From: Muricea muricata
Taxonomy: Eukaryota > Cnidaria > Anthozoa > Malacalcyonacea > Plexauridae
NCBI GenBank assembly: GCA_963855995.1
Contig: OY979718.1
Coordinates: 2,751,501-2,815,500 of the forward strand
Length of the DNA stretch: 64,000 bases
Direction of reading: 5' to 3'
The notes beneath the pieces are model-generated. The model did no database searches and was not told where the DNA came from. It saw nothing but the letters and a program-made list of their open reading frames with translations. Shown in pieces: positions 33,388 through 46,599 of this stretch. Both the position numbers and the translations under genes were made by a program. The first letter of the stretch is position 1. Each line of letters starts with the position of its first letter.

Positions 33388-34287
33388 TTTTGAATGAATG
33401 AAATTTCACTTCTTGTTGACTCGTTCTACTGTGATTTCAAGCTTCCCCGTCGGTGTTTTCGCCCACTGCATGCCGCATTGCTCAGGCCACTTGCTTTAAA
33501 GACGTGCCGCGAAGCCTGTCACGCAATCTACGTACTTCCGGTGTTTACAATTTTTGGTGTATACAATTGTTAATCTCACTTATTAAAGGCAACTTGCAAT
33601 CGACTGCTTGAGTCTCTAATAACGTAAACGCGAATATATACATAACTGTATTTAGTCATGCTACGCAAATATTTCTGGTTTAATTCAAACACCATAAATA
33701 TTCTCAATTTACATATCACCAAACCGCGCGTCGGCTTATATAAAATCATATATCTATAACAAACAATAAATTACAATAAAGTATCCAATTTTTAAAAAAT
33801 ATTCATAGTTCTGGAATTAAAGCATTCGTTGGCGAAAATTCCAAGAGAGCTAATCGAACGATTGAAAAACTTTACTGATTTGAATTTGTCATTTTGTTCC
33901 ATGAATTTAATAGTTAATTGTTTGAATTATATTTTGGTGCTCGTTTTCACGAGAACCCCATACCAATCTTGACATACCGTTATATATAAAAAAATCAACT
34001 ATTTTCTGTTCTTCGAAGAAGTTCTTCATCGAATATCTCGCATAGGCGCGTATATGTATATTCATCGCAAAGAGGTGAAAACGTTTTAAATCCACGGATA
34101 ATCAATGCTTAAGCGACCTGGATCAAAATATTTCCTAGCCGAAAGCCTATACGAGAACATGGTTCAAATTAAGCATAACCAGGCGTACATGCCATATATG
34201 CAAATCTTACACTTGGATAAGAAATGCGCATAATAAATGACAAACTCTTAAAACAAATGTAAAAGACAAATGTCGTTGCGATAAAGA

Positions 34288-34577
34288 TAAGCTTCCTGTT
34301 ATAAGTGCGGGTTGTTGAAGGGCATTGCCTTGTTTGATATAACATGCATAACGTACAGTGTTAATAAGAAACACGAATTGATTGAGTGCGGGTCAACAGA
34401 ATTTTGGCGCAGAAGCAATTTGCTGAACTTATAAACTTCGAATTAATAAACTTCGTTAATAAGTAATTAAAAATATTAATTTACATTAAGGTATCTCAAT
34501 AAACACTTAATAAAGCTTTTTGGAATTGAATTAATTAAAAAGTAATCTAGTAATTATTTTACTTGGAATATTTCAGT
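34288..34577 (+). pseudogene. Ghost copy of the EF-hand gene, block A'
   Basis: Same coding-less relic as at 6352-6650: 5' flank pieces (CCTGTTATAAGTGCGGG), leader-like TTGAGTGCGGGTCAACAG, then last-codon and 3' UTR pieces (GAAGCAATTTGCTGA, AATAAACTTCGTTAATAAG, ACTTGGAATA). Confidence 0.6.
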
Positions 34578-35968
34578 ATGTACTTCAGTAATATCTCGGT
34601 ACGTATTTTCTTGTTTAATAACGTAGCAATGAATTATTATAATTATAGCTAGTACATACCCGCTCTTGATAATTCTGCGATTGGATGACAACTTGCTACA
34701 TTTGCACAACAAAAGAAATCGACGCTCGCATTTTTGAGAGCAGACTTAATCACGAAAATACTTAGCCATGATGAACAAGTGATCGTGGCAGCTCAAAATA
34801 TTTGGTGTATCTCCAGTTTTACATGGAATGCACCCTGGACTATACAACGTAGGAATGTGAAGCGCTTTAAGCAGCTTTGATAGGCGATGATTTTCAATTT
34901 AAATGATGAAATCCTCTCAGATTTTTGAACAAAATTTGGTGCTTTTGTTTGTATTTAAATTCTGTCTAGCTACCCCCAATTTTGTTTGTTTTCAAAAATC
35001 ATTAACTACTGTTTTGCAGGATAATTAACGAGATAGCTGCATTCCTCAGAGCTAGTCAGCATCCAGTAATTTTGTCATACTAAAATTAACTACAGAGACT
35101 TTATTCAGCGAATGAAGATCAACGATATACGCTTTTTTAACTAGGATTACAATTGGGTGAACAGGCTTTCCCTTTCAACCAACTATATCTGTGAGTAATG
35201 AAGTTACTTATGATTTAAGGAACAAGCGTAATTTCCAACTGCCCACCGCAAGAACTAATAGGTTTTTAAGATCTTTTACTCCTGCGAGCATCAGAGAATT
35301 CTCGTAGATTTGTATATTATTAAATTATATCGTATTTTAGTCAATTTTCTTAATTATATTGCATAATTTCAGTCAGTTTTTAATATACCTCAATTAGTTA
35401 ACAATAAATTATAGTATCTATATGCATGTATATGTAGCACGTAATTCAGTTGTAATATAGCTGCAAAGTGTTCACTTGAATTAAACTATCTATCTATCTA
35501 CCTCTCTATCTATCTACCTACAGCATCCACTGATTTCGTCATTTCGCTATAAAGTAAGAATGATTTAAATAATTTTAATTGAATGGCGCAATACTTGAAA
35601 AAATGATCGACAGCGCCACTTTATATGCATATAGCTAAGGATGCCAGTATTTGTAATTGGTCGCATGCAAAAGCAATTAAGGCCCCAGTTACACGATACC
35701 GATTACTACCAGAGCGACACCAAATTTTACTATTTCATGAGCGAGATAGCATTTAAAATAATGAAGATCCAATAAAACTAATCAAAAACTGCCGAGATGA
35801 AAAGTTTCAAAAGCAGACAAGACCTAAAAGCGTCTTAACTTGATATCACTTCGAGTTGAATCCGGTATCTTGTAGTTCTGCCAAAAAGAAAAACGTTTTT
35901 GTTTATAGCTATGATTCTTAGGAGAAGTATAGTGGAAAATTGTTTCGAACTGTTGTCAAATATTGAAA

Positions 35969-36441
35969 TACCTATGACACGAAATTTTGTGCTACGTTTT
36001 ATTTAATGCATTGCAAAGATTACTTAAAATGATAATGTAATGACAACGGTAATTTTGTTCTTACTGTTTTCCTTCTCGAGATATTCAACTTTGTTCTATA
36101 TGCAAATAATACAACGTGTGACATCTGCATAACGAGTTATCAAAAAGCGTCTTTGTCTTCAAAAGTGCTCAAAATATTGCACACACAAATACTTCATCAT
36201 GGCTAACGCATATTTAAATGTAGCTTTAGTTAGGTTTTTTGTAATACTCTATCAAATAGGCAATCGTTTAAGCATCATTATACAGTGTGATGTCACATGT
36301 TGTATTATTTGCTTATCTAACAAAGTTAAATATCTGCCGAAGGAAGAGGGTAAGAAAAAAATTACCAAAGAAGTTGTCTTATCACTTTTAAATAATCTTT
36401 GCAACGCATAAAATAAATCGTTGGACAAAATTTCGTAAAAA
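35969..36441. mobile_element. K-family MITE, block A' copy (longer form)
   Basis: Same long inverted arms as at 8021-8432, but with the additional 63 bases at 36231-36294. The two ORFs over it (70 and 72 codons) are readings of its two strands. Confidence 0.7.
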
Positions 36442-37582
36442 TGGGCAGTTTCAAAGGAAACAAACATCATCTCGTTGACACTTTTGTTCCGGTCGCCTCA
36501 TTGAAGTAGTCATTAAGATACTCCTAAGGGCTTTAACATCCTTCCTCATGTTTTTTTGATGCTGTCACTGATGTTGTTGTTTTGCCCCCTGTATTACCAC
36601 GCAAGGTGGAGTTTAAAAGTGCGAAGGCAATCGAAATGCATGAGAAGGACTTGATTGGCAGAGGAATCCAAAGAATCATAATCCAAAAATAGGTTGGCCT
36701 TCCTGTTATGTTATTTGGTTGATATTGAAATTTACGAACTACGACGTAGGTATCCTGATAGGGCGGAACGAAGTGGCTATTTCCATATTAATGTTGAGCT
36801 GGGGATGTGAAACGTTTTGTCACGAAAGTTTAAAAACGATTATTGGCAATAATATTATTGGCTATTTTTCCCCCAAGAATTCACTGTGGGTTCTGTGTTT
36901 CAATGATTATCATGCAGTTATGTTTTTTACAACTGCTCTTGAATTTCCTCTAGTTCGCATTGTCCTGGCAAATAGAACTTCTTCTTAAATGAATCAACGT
37001 TGTCTTTCGTTTGGGTGACGTGAAAGTATAAAGCAGCAACTTCATTTTTTGATCGAAGCATATTTTCTGCAAGTAAATATCGAAGGCTTTTATGAAAAGA
37101 TTTTATTTTAAAATTGACTGCTGAGGAAATAAGAGATCAACTGTGCCGCATTTTTAGAGTACTTAAACTTAAGGAGCCCAAAAAAAAGTTAAAGGAGGTT
37201 TGACCTTTCATTGCATGAAGTTGTTTGGACCACGAAGAAGTGGCGATATTGGCTTTTATTAAGGAGCTCTTAATATATTGTTTAAGCCAAATGTATTGTG
37301 TCCCACTCGAAGACTAGAAATATATATTAGAAAAAATGAACTCAAATTTTTTGACTCTCGCAAAACTGTGTTAAAAAAATGCACATGCAAGATATTGTAA
37401 TTTGACATTGTAATGAAACAAATACTTTTTATGTCGTGACCTAAAATCAGACATCCTGTTATAAGTGTGGAGTGCAGACAAAATTCCCTTTTTTGGTATC
37501 AGCCAATCAAAGGAAGCGACGTACATTCCTTTTAGTAATTAGAATCGATAATACTGCCTGGAATAATCAATTAGCGCAAGCA

Positions 37583-37588
37583 TATAAA
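37583..37588 (+). promoter_or_regulatory. TATA box of the block A' EF-hand gene
   Basis: TATAAA 94 bases before ATG 37682; conserved with copy A. Confidence 0.6.
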
Positions 37589-37681
37589 TTGAACGGGACA
37601 CTGCAATCTGGCATTGAGTGCGAAGAGATCTGAATGACAGACAACAGCTGATTCGAAAAAAATACAAATCTTGAAGCAAAA

Positions 37682-38050
37682 ATGATGCTCAAGCATTTCC
37701 TACTCGTATTGCTGTTAGCAGGACTCTGGTCTTTCAGCTACTCATGCAGTCGAGGCAATGGTGGCCGTGGTGGAAATGGCGGAAATTCGGGAGGTAATGG
37801 CAATGGTGGAAACGGTGGTAATGGTGGAAACGGCCGCAAACGATCGTCGCACCCGTACTTCTCACTCGATTTTGCTTTATTTGACGCCGACGGCGATGGC
37901 AAGATTTCTCGTGCAGAATTCTTGGATCTTCAGCCTGACCACGAGAGTCTTTTCGATAAAGCAGACACAAACGGAGATGATCATGTGGACTGCGAAGAGT
38001 TCAAAGCCGCGGTTCACATTTTTCATGGCGAAGCAAATTGCGAGAAATAA
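37682..38050 (+). CDS. Secreted glycine-rich EF-hand preproprotein, block A'
   Basis: 122 aa with the layout of the gene at 9675: signal peptide 1-21, C22, GGN repeats, GRKR site (51-54), EF loops D68-E79 (identical) and D95-E106 (now DTNGDDHVDCEE), C104 and C120. Against copy A, changes cluster after the basic site: QQA to HPY at 57-59, Y101H, K105E, S108K, V110A, D112H, A113I, G115H and Q122K, while the signal peptide is identical and only two residues change in the repeat (R37G and S47N). The TATA box and two AATAAA signals (one at the stop, one at 38094) are kept. The calcium-coordinating residues are all retained, so the changes look tolerated or selected rather than decay. Confidence 0.88.
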   Translation: MMLKHFLLVLLLAGLWSFSYSCSRGNGGRGGNGGNSGGNGNGGNGGNGGNGRKRSSHPYFSLDFALFDADGDGKISRAEFLDLQPDHESLFDKADTNGDDHVDCEEFKAAVHIFHGEANCEK

Positions 38051-38093
38051 ACGTCGTTAATAAGTAATTAGAAACATGTACAAATAATGTTCT

Positions 38094-38099
38094 AATAAA
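38094..38099 (+). terminator. Poly(A) signal of the block A' EF-hand gene
   Basis: AATAAA 44 bases after the stop, at the same place as in copy A. Confidence 0.5.
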
Positions 38100-38852
38100 C
38101 GTTCTTTTAAACAAACGACCGTATTTTGAAAGCTTCATTGTGCTTAGTAGAACTTAATTAATTAATTTAACAGTAATCTAGCAACAATTCACTTGGAATA
38201 CTTAATAAATAATCTCACTATTTTCATGTTGTTTCGTCAATACTGCTGGCAGCTGGTAGAAAGTGCAAAGCCCTTGATCCAAAACTTGTCTCCGACAAAA
38301 AAGATCAATGCTCTTGTAAAAATCTTCTTTATTTGTAATATCAACTATTTACAAGACAGTTAATCGTTATCCAAATCTATGTCCGCGATTCGCACGTGTC
38401 CACCTTTTCCGCGCTTCGGTACAACGTCTATGACTTGTACATCACAACAGCTCTCATGCACTCAGTTTTGAAAAAAACCTGAAGTAGAGGATTTATACAC
38501 TTATAGTCTCTATTGAGAAAATGATTATAGCCGTAGTTGAGCAAAAGATCCATAATACCCTACGCTTCGAATGCAATCGTAAGAATTTCCAACCTCGCCG
38601 CGGTAAAACATAAAAATTGGCACCTTTGGTTAAAATTTTAGCGTCAAAATGTTCCAACGCTTTTGCCCGTCTATAAGCGATATATCCAAGTACTTTAATT
38701 GCATATTTATATGGTCGCATATAATTTTCTACTGTCCATTCTTATTGTATCAAAGTCACCTCTAGGGGTGACCAATGGAGCAGAGAATTTTTATTGTACT
38801 AAAAGTAAATAAACAATCACACTGGTTTCCTTGGTCATCTGAAGCTACACAG

Positions 38853-39551
38853 AAGGTGGCTCGATACAGTAATACTCACAAATAAAGACGGCATGCGCCA
38901 AATTTAATATTATTCACACAAATCTTCTTATATATTTCTTTACTACAAATAAATACGTAAAACGTCGAATATTGCATGTCATGAGAGATGTTGACGCCAT
39001 TTCGCGCGTAAAAAATGCAAACTGAATGCGGATTTACTAATTGCTGACGTCATTAGAAAATGTAATTTTTAAAAAACAATCCACAGTATCTCGTTGTTTT
39101 GTACGGTGACCTATTTTGAAATTCTGCATGCAGCTTTGCGCCACAAATATCGTTCTTTATAGAAAAAATAAAAAAATTCTGTAAAGCCAAAAAAAAAATA
39201 TTTAGAAAAATAGCATTTTTGCATTTTGACAAAGATTGGCCTTACAAAATTTTTTAAACTTTGCTTATCTTTAGCTTATTTTGTAAGAAAAATAGTGCGC
39301 AAAAAATAATTGGGGGTCACCGTGCTTATTTTTCACTTATGCAGCGAAATACACCGTTTTTAAGCAAATTTCATGCGCAAGTGTTGCCATAGCAACGGAG
39401 CATTGGTGATCAAAACTGCTATAGTTTGAAAGAAAATATGTTAAAATACATGAAAAATTTAATACGGACTTATTTAAATTAAACAGTGCAAAAATTAAAA
39501 GTGTTAAGTAAACTATAGCTTAATTTTTTGAAAACTGTATCGAGCCACCTT
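38853..39551. mobile_element. 699-bp non-autonomous DNA transposon present only in A'
   Basis: The ends AAGGTGGCTCGATACAGT and ACTGTATCGAGCCACCTT are perfect 18-bp inverted repeats. Copy A has uninterrupted sequence here (around 10850). No transposase is encoded. I could not find a clear target duplication. Confidence 0.85.
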
Positions 39552-41104
39552 AAATGGAAAAATAGCTATAATCATGCACATTTTGCGAATTTTGCACCAA
39601 ATTGTTAATTTACATAACATTCAGTGTGGTTATAACCACAATAATCTTCAATGCAATTTTGCCCCACACCGAACATTTAATAACTAATTCATGTTATATA
39701 AGTAGATTCCTAAAAGGAGGGGTGTGGTTGACCAACAGCTTCGTGCAAGTGATAAAGTTTTTGTCATTATTCAAAGCTTTTGTATATTCACTATAAGCGA
39801 TACCTACTGGACTCTACATTATACTAGCTCATAATAGCTTATCCAAAAAAACCACGTTTGCATTGTATTTTCAGCCAACACTATGCTCCAGAAAACTAGT
39901 AGGTTTGAGCAGGATATGAATAGTTGATCACAATTAAAACATTTGAAATGTTATATCTAATTATAGACTTTGCATGGTGAAAGATTCATAAAATTAAATT
40001 AAAATTAACATGGTGTTTCCACAAATTGTTTATAAATTAATATTTGAATTAAATGTTACCTACTAAAATAACCACTTCTCTATATCTATGCAAAGATCTT
40101 AAACGATTAATCAAATATGGATTTTCCTTTAAGAGAAAATAATCACAGTGCCAAGATTATTTATTCAAATTTTATAAATTAATATAAAGACAAAATTTAA
40201 CTTTACTTATAATGGCTTATTTTTACTAACACCATCCAAACAAAGCAATCAGTAACGAAAAGCTTCAAAACAGGTCACTGTTGTGCCGAAAGTCGTGGCT
40301 TTCTCCAGGCACTGCTAACGGTTCCCTTCCACAGAGAAAGTTGGCAAAACTATGCAGTAAAACTTACATAGGGGGCGCGGCTAAGAAAATTTTGAGGCGA
40401 CACTATTTTTTTTTAAAAGTCTATATTCTTTGCTAATGTTTTACTATAAGAACTGCATCATGATATTCTGCAATACTGCATTCTGAACATCGTGTTTACG
40501 CCAAACATTTACTGAATGAAGAACGCATATTTGTTCCTTTTATCCTCCCTTCTGCCTCTCACGCCTATGGTTACTCTACCCGGGAGGTATCGTAAGCAAC
40601 GTCGAGTTGTTTTCGAGTTGAAGTCGGGCTACGAGTTGCAATTCAGCGCTATTGTGAATTTAATTTCTAAACATTTTGAAGGACTCGGGACGCGTTGCAG
40701 AATACAAAAATCGTAGAGAAAAAAAACTGAAAAAAATAAATACGTCACGTTGTCCCTATTGAAAACAGGTTTGTCTTTTCGCTGTACCCACCCTCTCGCT
40801 ATTTAATAACGCCAATTAATGTTAAACTAGTGTTCAGGCTCTGCTCGATATCTATTGTCGAACTTGACAAATGGGGTAGCCGATCGTATGGTAAAGCAGT
40901 GGATAAACATTTCATAACCCAAATCAGTGCTTCGCGACATGCAGAAAGATGTCCACAAAAAAGGTGTTTTCTGGTTACAGATACATGAGCGAGAATACTA
41001 TTTAATAGATTTACAGTATGTTAATAAGATTCATGTAAGATTTATGTTACTAGCCGGTGACTTTAACTAAATATGTAATTTTCACGTGTTGACATGAACT
41101 AAAA

Positions 41105-41212
41105 TCCGAAACTTCGAAACGAAACGAGCAAGCAAAAAACTCAAAACGAAACCACCGAAACGAAATGACCGAAACGAAATGGCCGAAACGAAACCACCGA
41201 AACGAAACCACG
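41105..41212. repeat. GAAACGAAAC minisatellite, A' copy
   Basis: As at 12300-12392, with about one unit more. Confidence 0.75.
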
Positions 41213-42495
41213 CAATAAAATAATTTGTGATGTATGTTTATTTGTCCTTGTCTCGTTCTTTCAAAAAACCGTATCAAATTAAATACTTTGATAATATACA
41301 CTTTAAAAGGTTTTTTATGGTTTGATAGAGGTTTATTGAAAGAACTAGGAAAACACATAATATAAATATACATCAAAAGCAATTTTATTGCATCATTTTG
41401 ACCACGTGTTAGATCTATAAATGTATTTTGAAATTTATTTTGCGAATACAGTGTACAAAACCGAGGAGTTTCACAAGTCATTTACAACATTCGCATTCGT
41501 ACGTGTTGTGTCACATATACATGCAACTCTCGCCTTCGGCTTGATTTGTATATCGGATACAACACGGCGGATCTTGTTGCAAATGAAGAAAGTGAAGAAA
41601 CATATTTCTTAGAACAGGTTATGGATGTTAGCGCATCACGCAATTGGCATATGCTTGGGTACATTTGATACATTTTGCCAGTACTTTACTAGTGACAGAA
41701 GTTTTTATTGTTTGTTTTGCTATTTAATGCTCGGAATGTGTGTGATAGGTAACATTTTAAGTGATTGAAAACTATGAAATGTACCCTAAACTATGTAACC
41801 GTGCACGGTTGCATTGCAGGATCATGCAAATAGAAATTTCTATTTTATATCACGTGATTGCAAATAACCATGTAAATCGCAATAATTTAAGAAGATGTTA
41901 TTATAAACTCGATCGAATACAAGACAAATAATTAATTTAAAACTAACAAACTATATAGGAATGTTTTTCTAATGGGTCTCTAATCTACAAGCTACAAAAA
42001 CGGAAATATAATCACTCTATTTCAGTAATTCCCTAAATTTTTTTAGTAAGTCATTTTTTATTGCTAATTCGTTATTTCAAGATTCGTTTTTCAAGATTTT
42101 TGCATCCTGATTTTCCCTAAAACTTAAGCGTTTCATACTGTATATTAGTTATCCTAGTATCAAAGTCCGTTAACCAGTTCCATTCATTTTGATAAATTCC
42201 AGGCTACAAAATTAAAATGAAATAACATTATTGTTAATGAAATATAATTAGATGATCTGTTATACATCAGGAAAAAAAGTCCGCATGGCGAATGTTTCCA
42301 TGTTGGTTTTTCCATATTAAATTCAATATTTAATTTTAATACAAAAATAATAAATATTTAACAGAAGGAAATGGATGACTTTTTACTCAGCGAACAAAGC
42401 CCTTCTCCACTTGACGAATTTGTTTGCGCGAACCAAAGAAAGTATGAACGGTCCTACTTTTTGCGGCAATTTTTTTTCTCCCAGCAATTTTAACC

Positions 42496-43182
42496 AATCA
42501 CGTTGCCGAATTCTTTATTTAACCTCGCGTCCCGCGCAAACGAATTCTTCTACTTAACACGCGCGGGTTCTTGCATCATTTAACGCTATGTAAGCGATAA
42601 ATTTCTGGCTGTGTGGCTGTGTTTAGTCAATGTGACGTATTCTCATGAGAACCCTCTTGATTTATATTTGGTCAATTTCCCTTCTTTTGGCACCGGGCAT
42701 GGAAAAGACACACCCTATAATTTTATTTGAACATATGTTCATTTTAATTTTTTTATTTCAGTTTATATATATTGGAATTTTCCCCTCTAGATATCTCGCA
42801 CCTTCGGTCCTCGATTAGCCCCACAAATAAAAAACCGCTCCGCGGTCCCTGTATCAGCTGATAAGTTGTAAAAAGCGTTACTGCGAAGAAAATGCAAAAG
42901 CAGAGATGAACCCGCTTAACAAAGAAAATTACAAGTAAGCCATGCATGCCTCTAAATACATATAATTATGAAATGTTGTTGTAGACACGGTATTAAGAAC
43001 ACGATTTCAAGGTGCAAGCCAATCATTATGCAAATAAGCGTATTATTTGCCTATTGTTGTGGAAGGAATTGTAATGATACTGATCCCCCTTTTTTATTCA
43101 AATACGGCACACGACTGATTTTGGGATGCGGGATTGGACCGAGATGCAATGAATATTTAAAGAGTTTCAGAAAGATTGTTAA
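42496..43182. other. Non-coding stretch right of copy A'
   Basis: No gene is recognised. It contains CTCGCACCTTCGGTCCTCG and CCGCTCCGCGG near 42800, which look like repeat material, but I see no clear ends. Confidence 0.3.
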
Positions 43183-44149
<967 letters not shown>

Positions 44150-44575
44150 AAACTTTATTGCATTTTTTCAGATTATATATACAGTTATAAATCTCACTAA
44201 CTATTAAATCAAGCTACTAAATGACGTTATATACAACTACTTTGCAGATAATTTTGGTCATAACGAAACTGTACCTGACGAATGTATGGTTGGTAAACAT
44301 AAAGAATGCACCGTAAAGGAGTTAAAGAAAGCTTTACAAAATTTAAAGTCCAACCATGGTGACCTTAGTGAAATTAAATACGTCTCCCGCACATTGCGTA
44401 ACAAGCTTCGTAATAACAACAACAATGAGTTAACCTCTAGCAGCAATGAGTCATTCAATTACGACAATTTTATCGGACGGAACTTTTGGGGCTATATTAA
44501 AAAAGTTATCAATAAGAAAGACTCAGTATTACCATCATTTAACGCGACAGATTGCTTAACTTATTTTTTCTAAAT
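44150..44575 (+). mobile_element. LINE-derived fragments right of the microsatellite
   Basis: NFWGYIKKVINKKDSVLPSF (44480-44545) resembles the linker region before the RT domain of CR1/L2-like LINEs. 44290-44420 (TVKELKKALQNLKSNHGD) may be a second piece. 44150-44210 resembles a LINE 3' end on the minus strand. The mixed order suggests several truncated insertions. Confidence 0.45.
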
Positions 44576-44589
44576 CTCTGGCTAAAATA

Positions 44590-46058
44590 ATACAGTCATG
44601 CTGTGTGGTGAAGTGACACAGAAAAATGACAGAAATTCTGTTACAGGAGGTTTGCTACCCCTCAACATAGAATACAGTCGCACACCATAATCGTGATTTA
44701 GGATTTTTTCGTTTGGCTTCATAGAGTCAAAATTCTCCAGCACCACATTGATGAATTCTTCTTTATCGGTCCCATTACATATGAGACGAGAAGGGGAAGA
44801 GATACATTCACAAACTGAATTGCAGTCTTGGCCGTTGCTAAACTTATGATGTGCTTTACTACGTCATTTTGTTTATCGCTCAGTCTGATCCAAAGAGAAA
44901 CACTTAAAACAACTAATTTAAAATAGCACGCAGCGAAGAATGTCCGTTATTCGAAGTCGTGCAATAACCAACATATCTAAGGAATGAATTGAAAAGTTAA
45001 CTCACATAGTATTATTTGGAGTATGATTTCCAATGAAAAATGGCAATATAATATCTTCGATCATTACTTCTTGTACTCACTTTCAGATAGTTCTTTGAAG
45101 ATGTTATAATTTAAACTCGAATGGCTTCTCTTCTTCGACGAAATGTTGTCACCAGTGAATGGGCAATTGTTCTTCGATCATCCGTTCTGTTCTGCTCTTT
45201 CGCTGAGTTCAGATTTTCCTCTAATTGATCTTCCTGTCCACCTGTATTGCAGTAAGTAATAATTAAAACTCTATTGTACTTATTGCTGAAGTCGCAAATT
45301 CAACATTCAATAAATCATATTATATGGACTTTATAGTACTACTGTATTATGTTATAATCAAACCGTGATGTCGTGATGTAAACCAATGTCCGCAACCAAG
45401 GGTGATTATATTATTCATAGAATTGTTAGACCATTGAGTGGACAGCTTTTTCCTTTCCAATGCAGCAGCATGAGATGCCCCATGTAGGTGAGTTACAATA
45501 TCTTGCAGTTTCTCTTTTCCATCACAAAATACACCACCAGCCAAGTACACTCGATTGTTCCCAGCGTAGCGTTTGGCCTCTTCTTCAAATTCAGAACAAA
45601 CAAGACATTTTACCATACACCTTGTTTTGAGTGTTTTGCACTTCTCTTTCGAGTTTTCTCATGGTAAATGCAAAGGATGCCAGGCCCTACCCTTTTGTTG
45701 ATAGCGTTTATATCCAGCTAGAATCCTTGGTGCAAGTAAAATTGGCTTTGAGTTTGGTTTTGGGGTAACTGAGAGAGAGCAGCTGCACCACTTTCATTCT
45801 GTTCGTTTTCATATTCCACTATTTCCACTGAATCTGGATTGTTGGTGAATGTAAAACAGGTTTATTTACATAGTGAGTAACGGCAGATTCGGGCGCGTTA
45901 TGTAATGTGTTGTCATTATTTTTTTTCAAATCAGAACTTGGGGTTGAAGTAGCCGTTCCAGGTCTGGTGAAAGTATTCGCGATACTATTGTCACTGGTTT
46001 CTTCTTCTCCTTTCTCACATGTCTCATTACTACTTTTTCTTGTGAAAAACGAATTCAT
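44590..46058 (-). pseudogene. KIAA1586-like hAT-derived zinc-finger gene, broken
   Basis: ATG 46058 opens MNSFFTRKSSNETCEKGEEE with a Ser/Thr-rich head to 45819. In other frames follow LAPRILAGYKRYQQKGRAWH (about 45710), then VKCLVCSEFEEEAKRYAG and LQDIVTHLHGASHAAALERK (45616-45440), the TTF-type/C2H2-like finger (C...C...H...H) seen in KIAA1586-like, transposase-derived proteins. Minus-strand code resumes at about 44850-44590 (FINVVLENFDSMKPNEKIL) and ends in a natural TAG. A frameshift and stops separate the first pieces; introns may explain part of the rest. Most likely a pseudogene of a domesticated-type hAT relative. Confidence 0.5.
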
Positions 46059-46599
46059 TTTTTTTACACTTTCTTGCTTCTTCTTTTAACTTTTTTTCGT
46101 TTTCTAATCTTCGTTTGGCATCACCAAAAAACTTTTTTCGATTCACTAAATATGATTTTATAATTTGGTGCAAGACTACTTTTGACAAAACAAAACTTTT
46201 TCTTTCCGTAAAAACAAAATGGCGGCCGCCACTCATGTCTACGCTCCGAGGCCTATGGGCGCTCCGAAACATTTTGAATGAATTTCCCGAATGCACTCTG
46301 TCAAGAATTAAATTAATGAGCTAATTAACCGTGATTCTTGACAGCACTGACTGGAATATTGTTAAACAATAAATAATATTAACTACCAATATTAGTAGAA
46401 CTGTATTTATTTTAGGGTGCATAGGTTCAACAGAATAGTAAGAATAACAACTAATGCAATCTCTTGAACGAAATTACTTTGCATTTCTTGTCAATGCGTT
46501 TTAAAAAGGGACTTCGACTGAAAGGGGTGGGAGAGGGGTGCAAAGTGGCTGAGTGAGGGGGGCAATATAAGAGCTGGAGGGAAGGCCCCCCAGTCTATG

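Larger units (their letters stand above)
32953..42495. repeat. Segmental duplication, copy A' (9.5 kb)
   Basis: Direct repeat of 5023-13680 with the same genes in the same order. Differences seen: a 36-base deletion upstream of the minus-strand gene (near 33540), extra bases at about 34113-34160, a 63-base segment kept at 36231-36294, a 699-bp insertion at 38853-39551, about 65 extra bases near 41000, and one extra minisatellite unit. The right border stops in the AAATTTTTTTCTCC-like area near 42495. Apart from the named features I see no gene in it (33400-34280, 34580-35960, 36450-37580, 39560-41100, 41220-42490). Confidence 0.92.
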
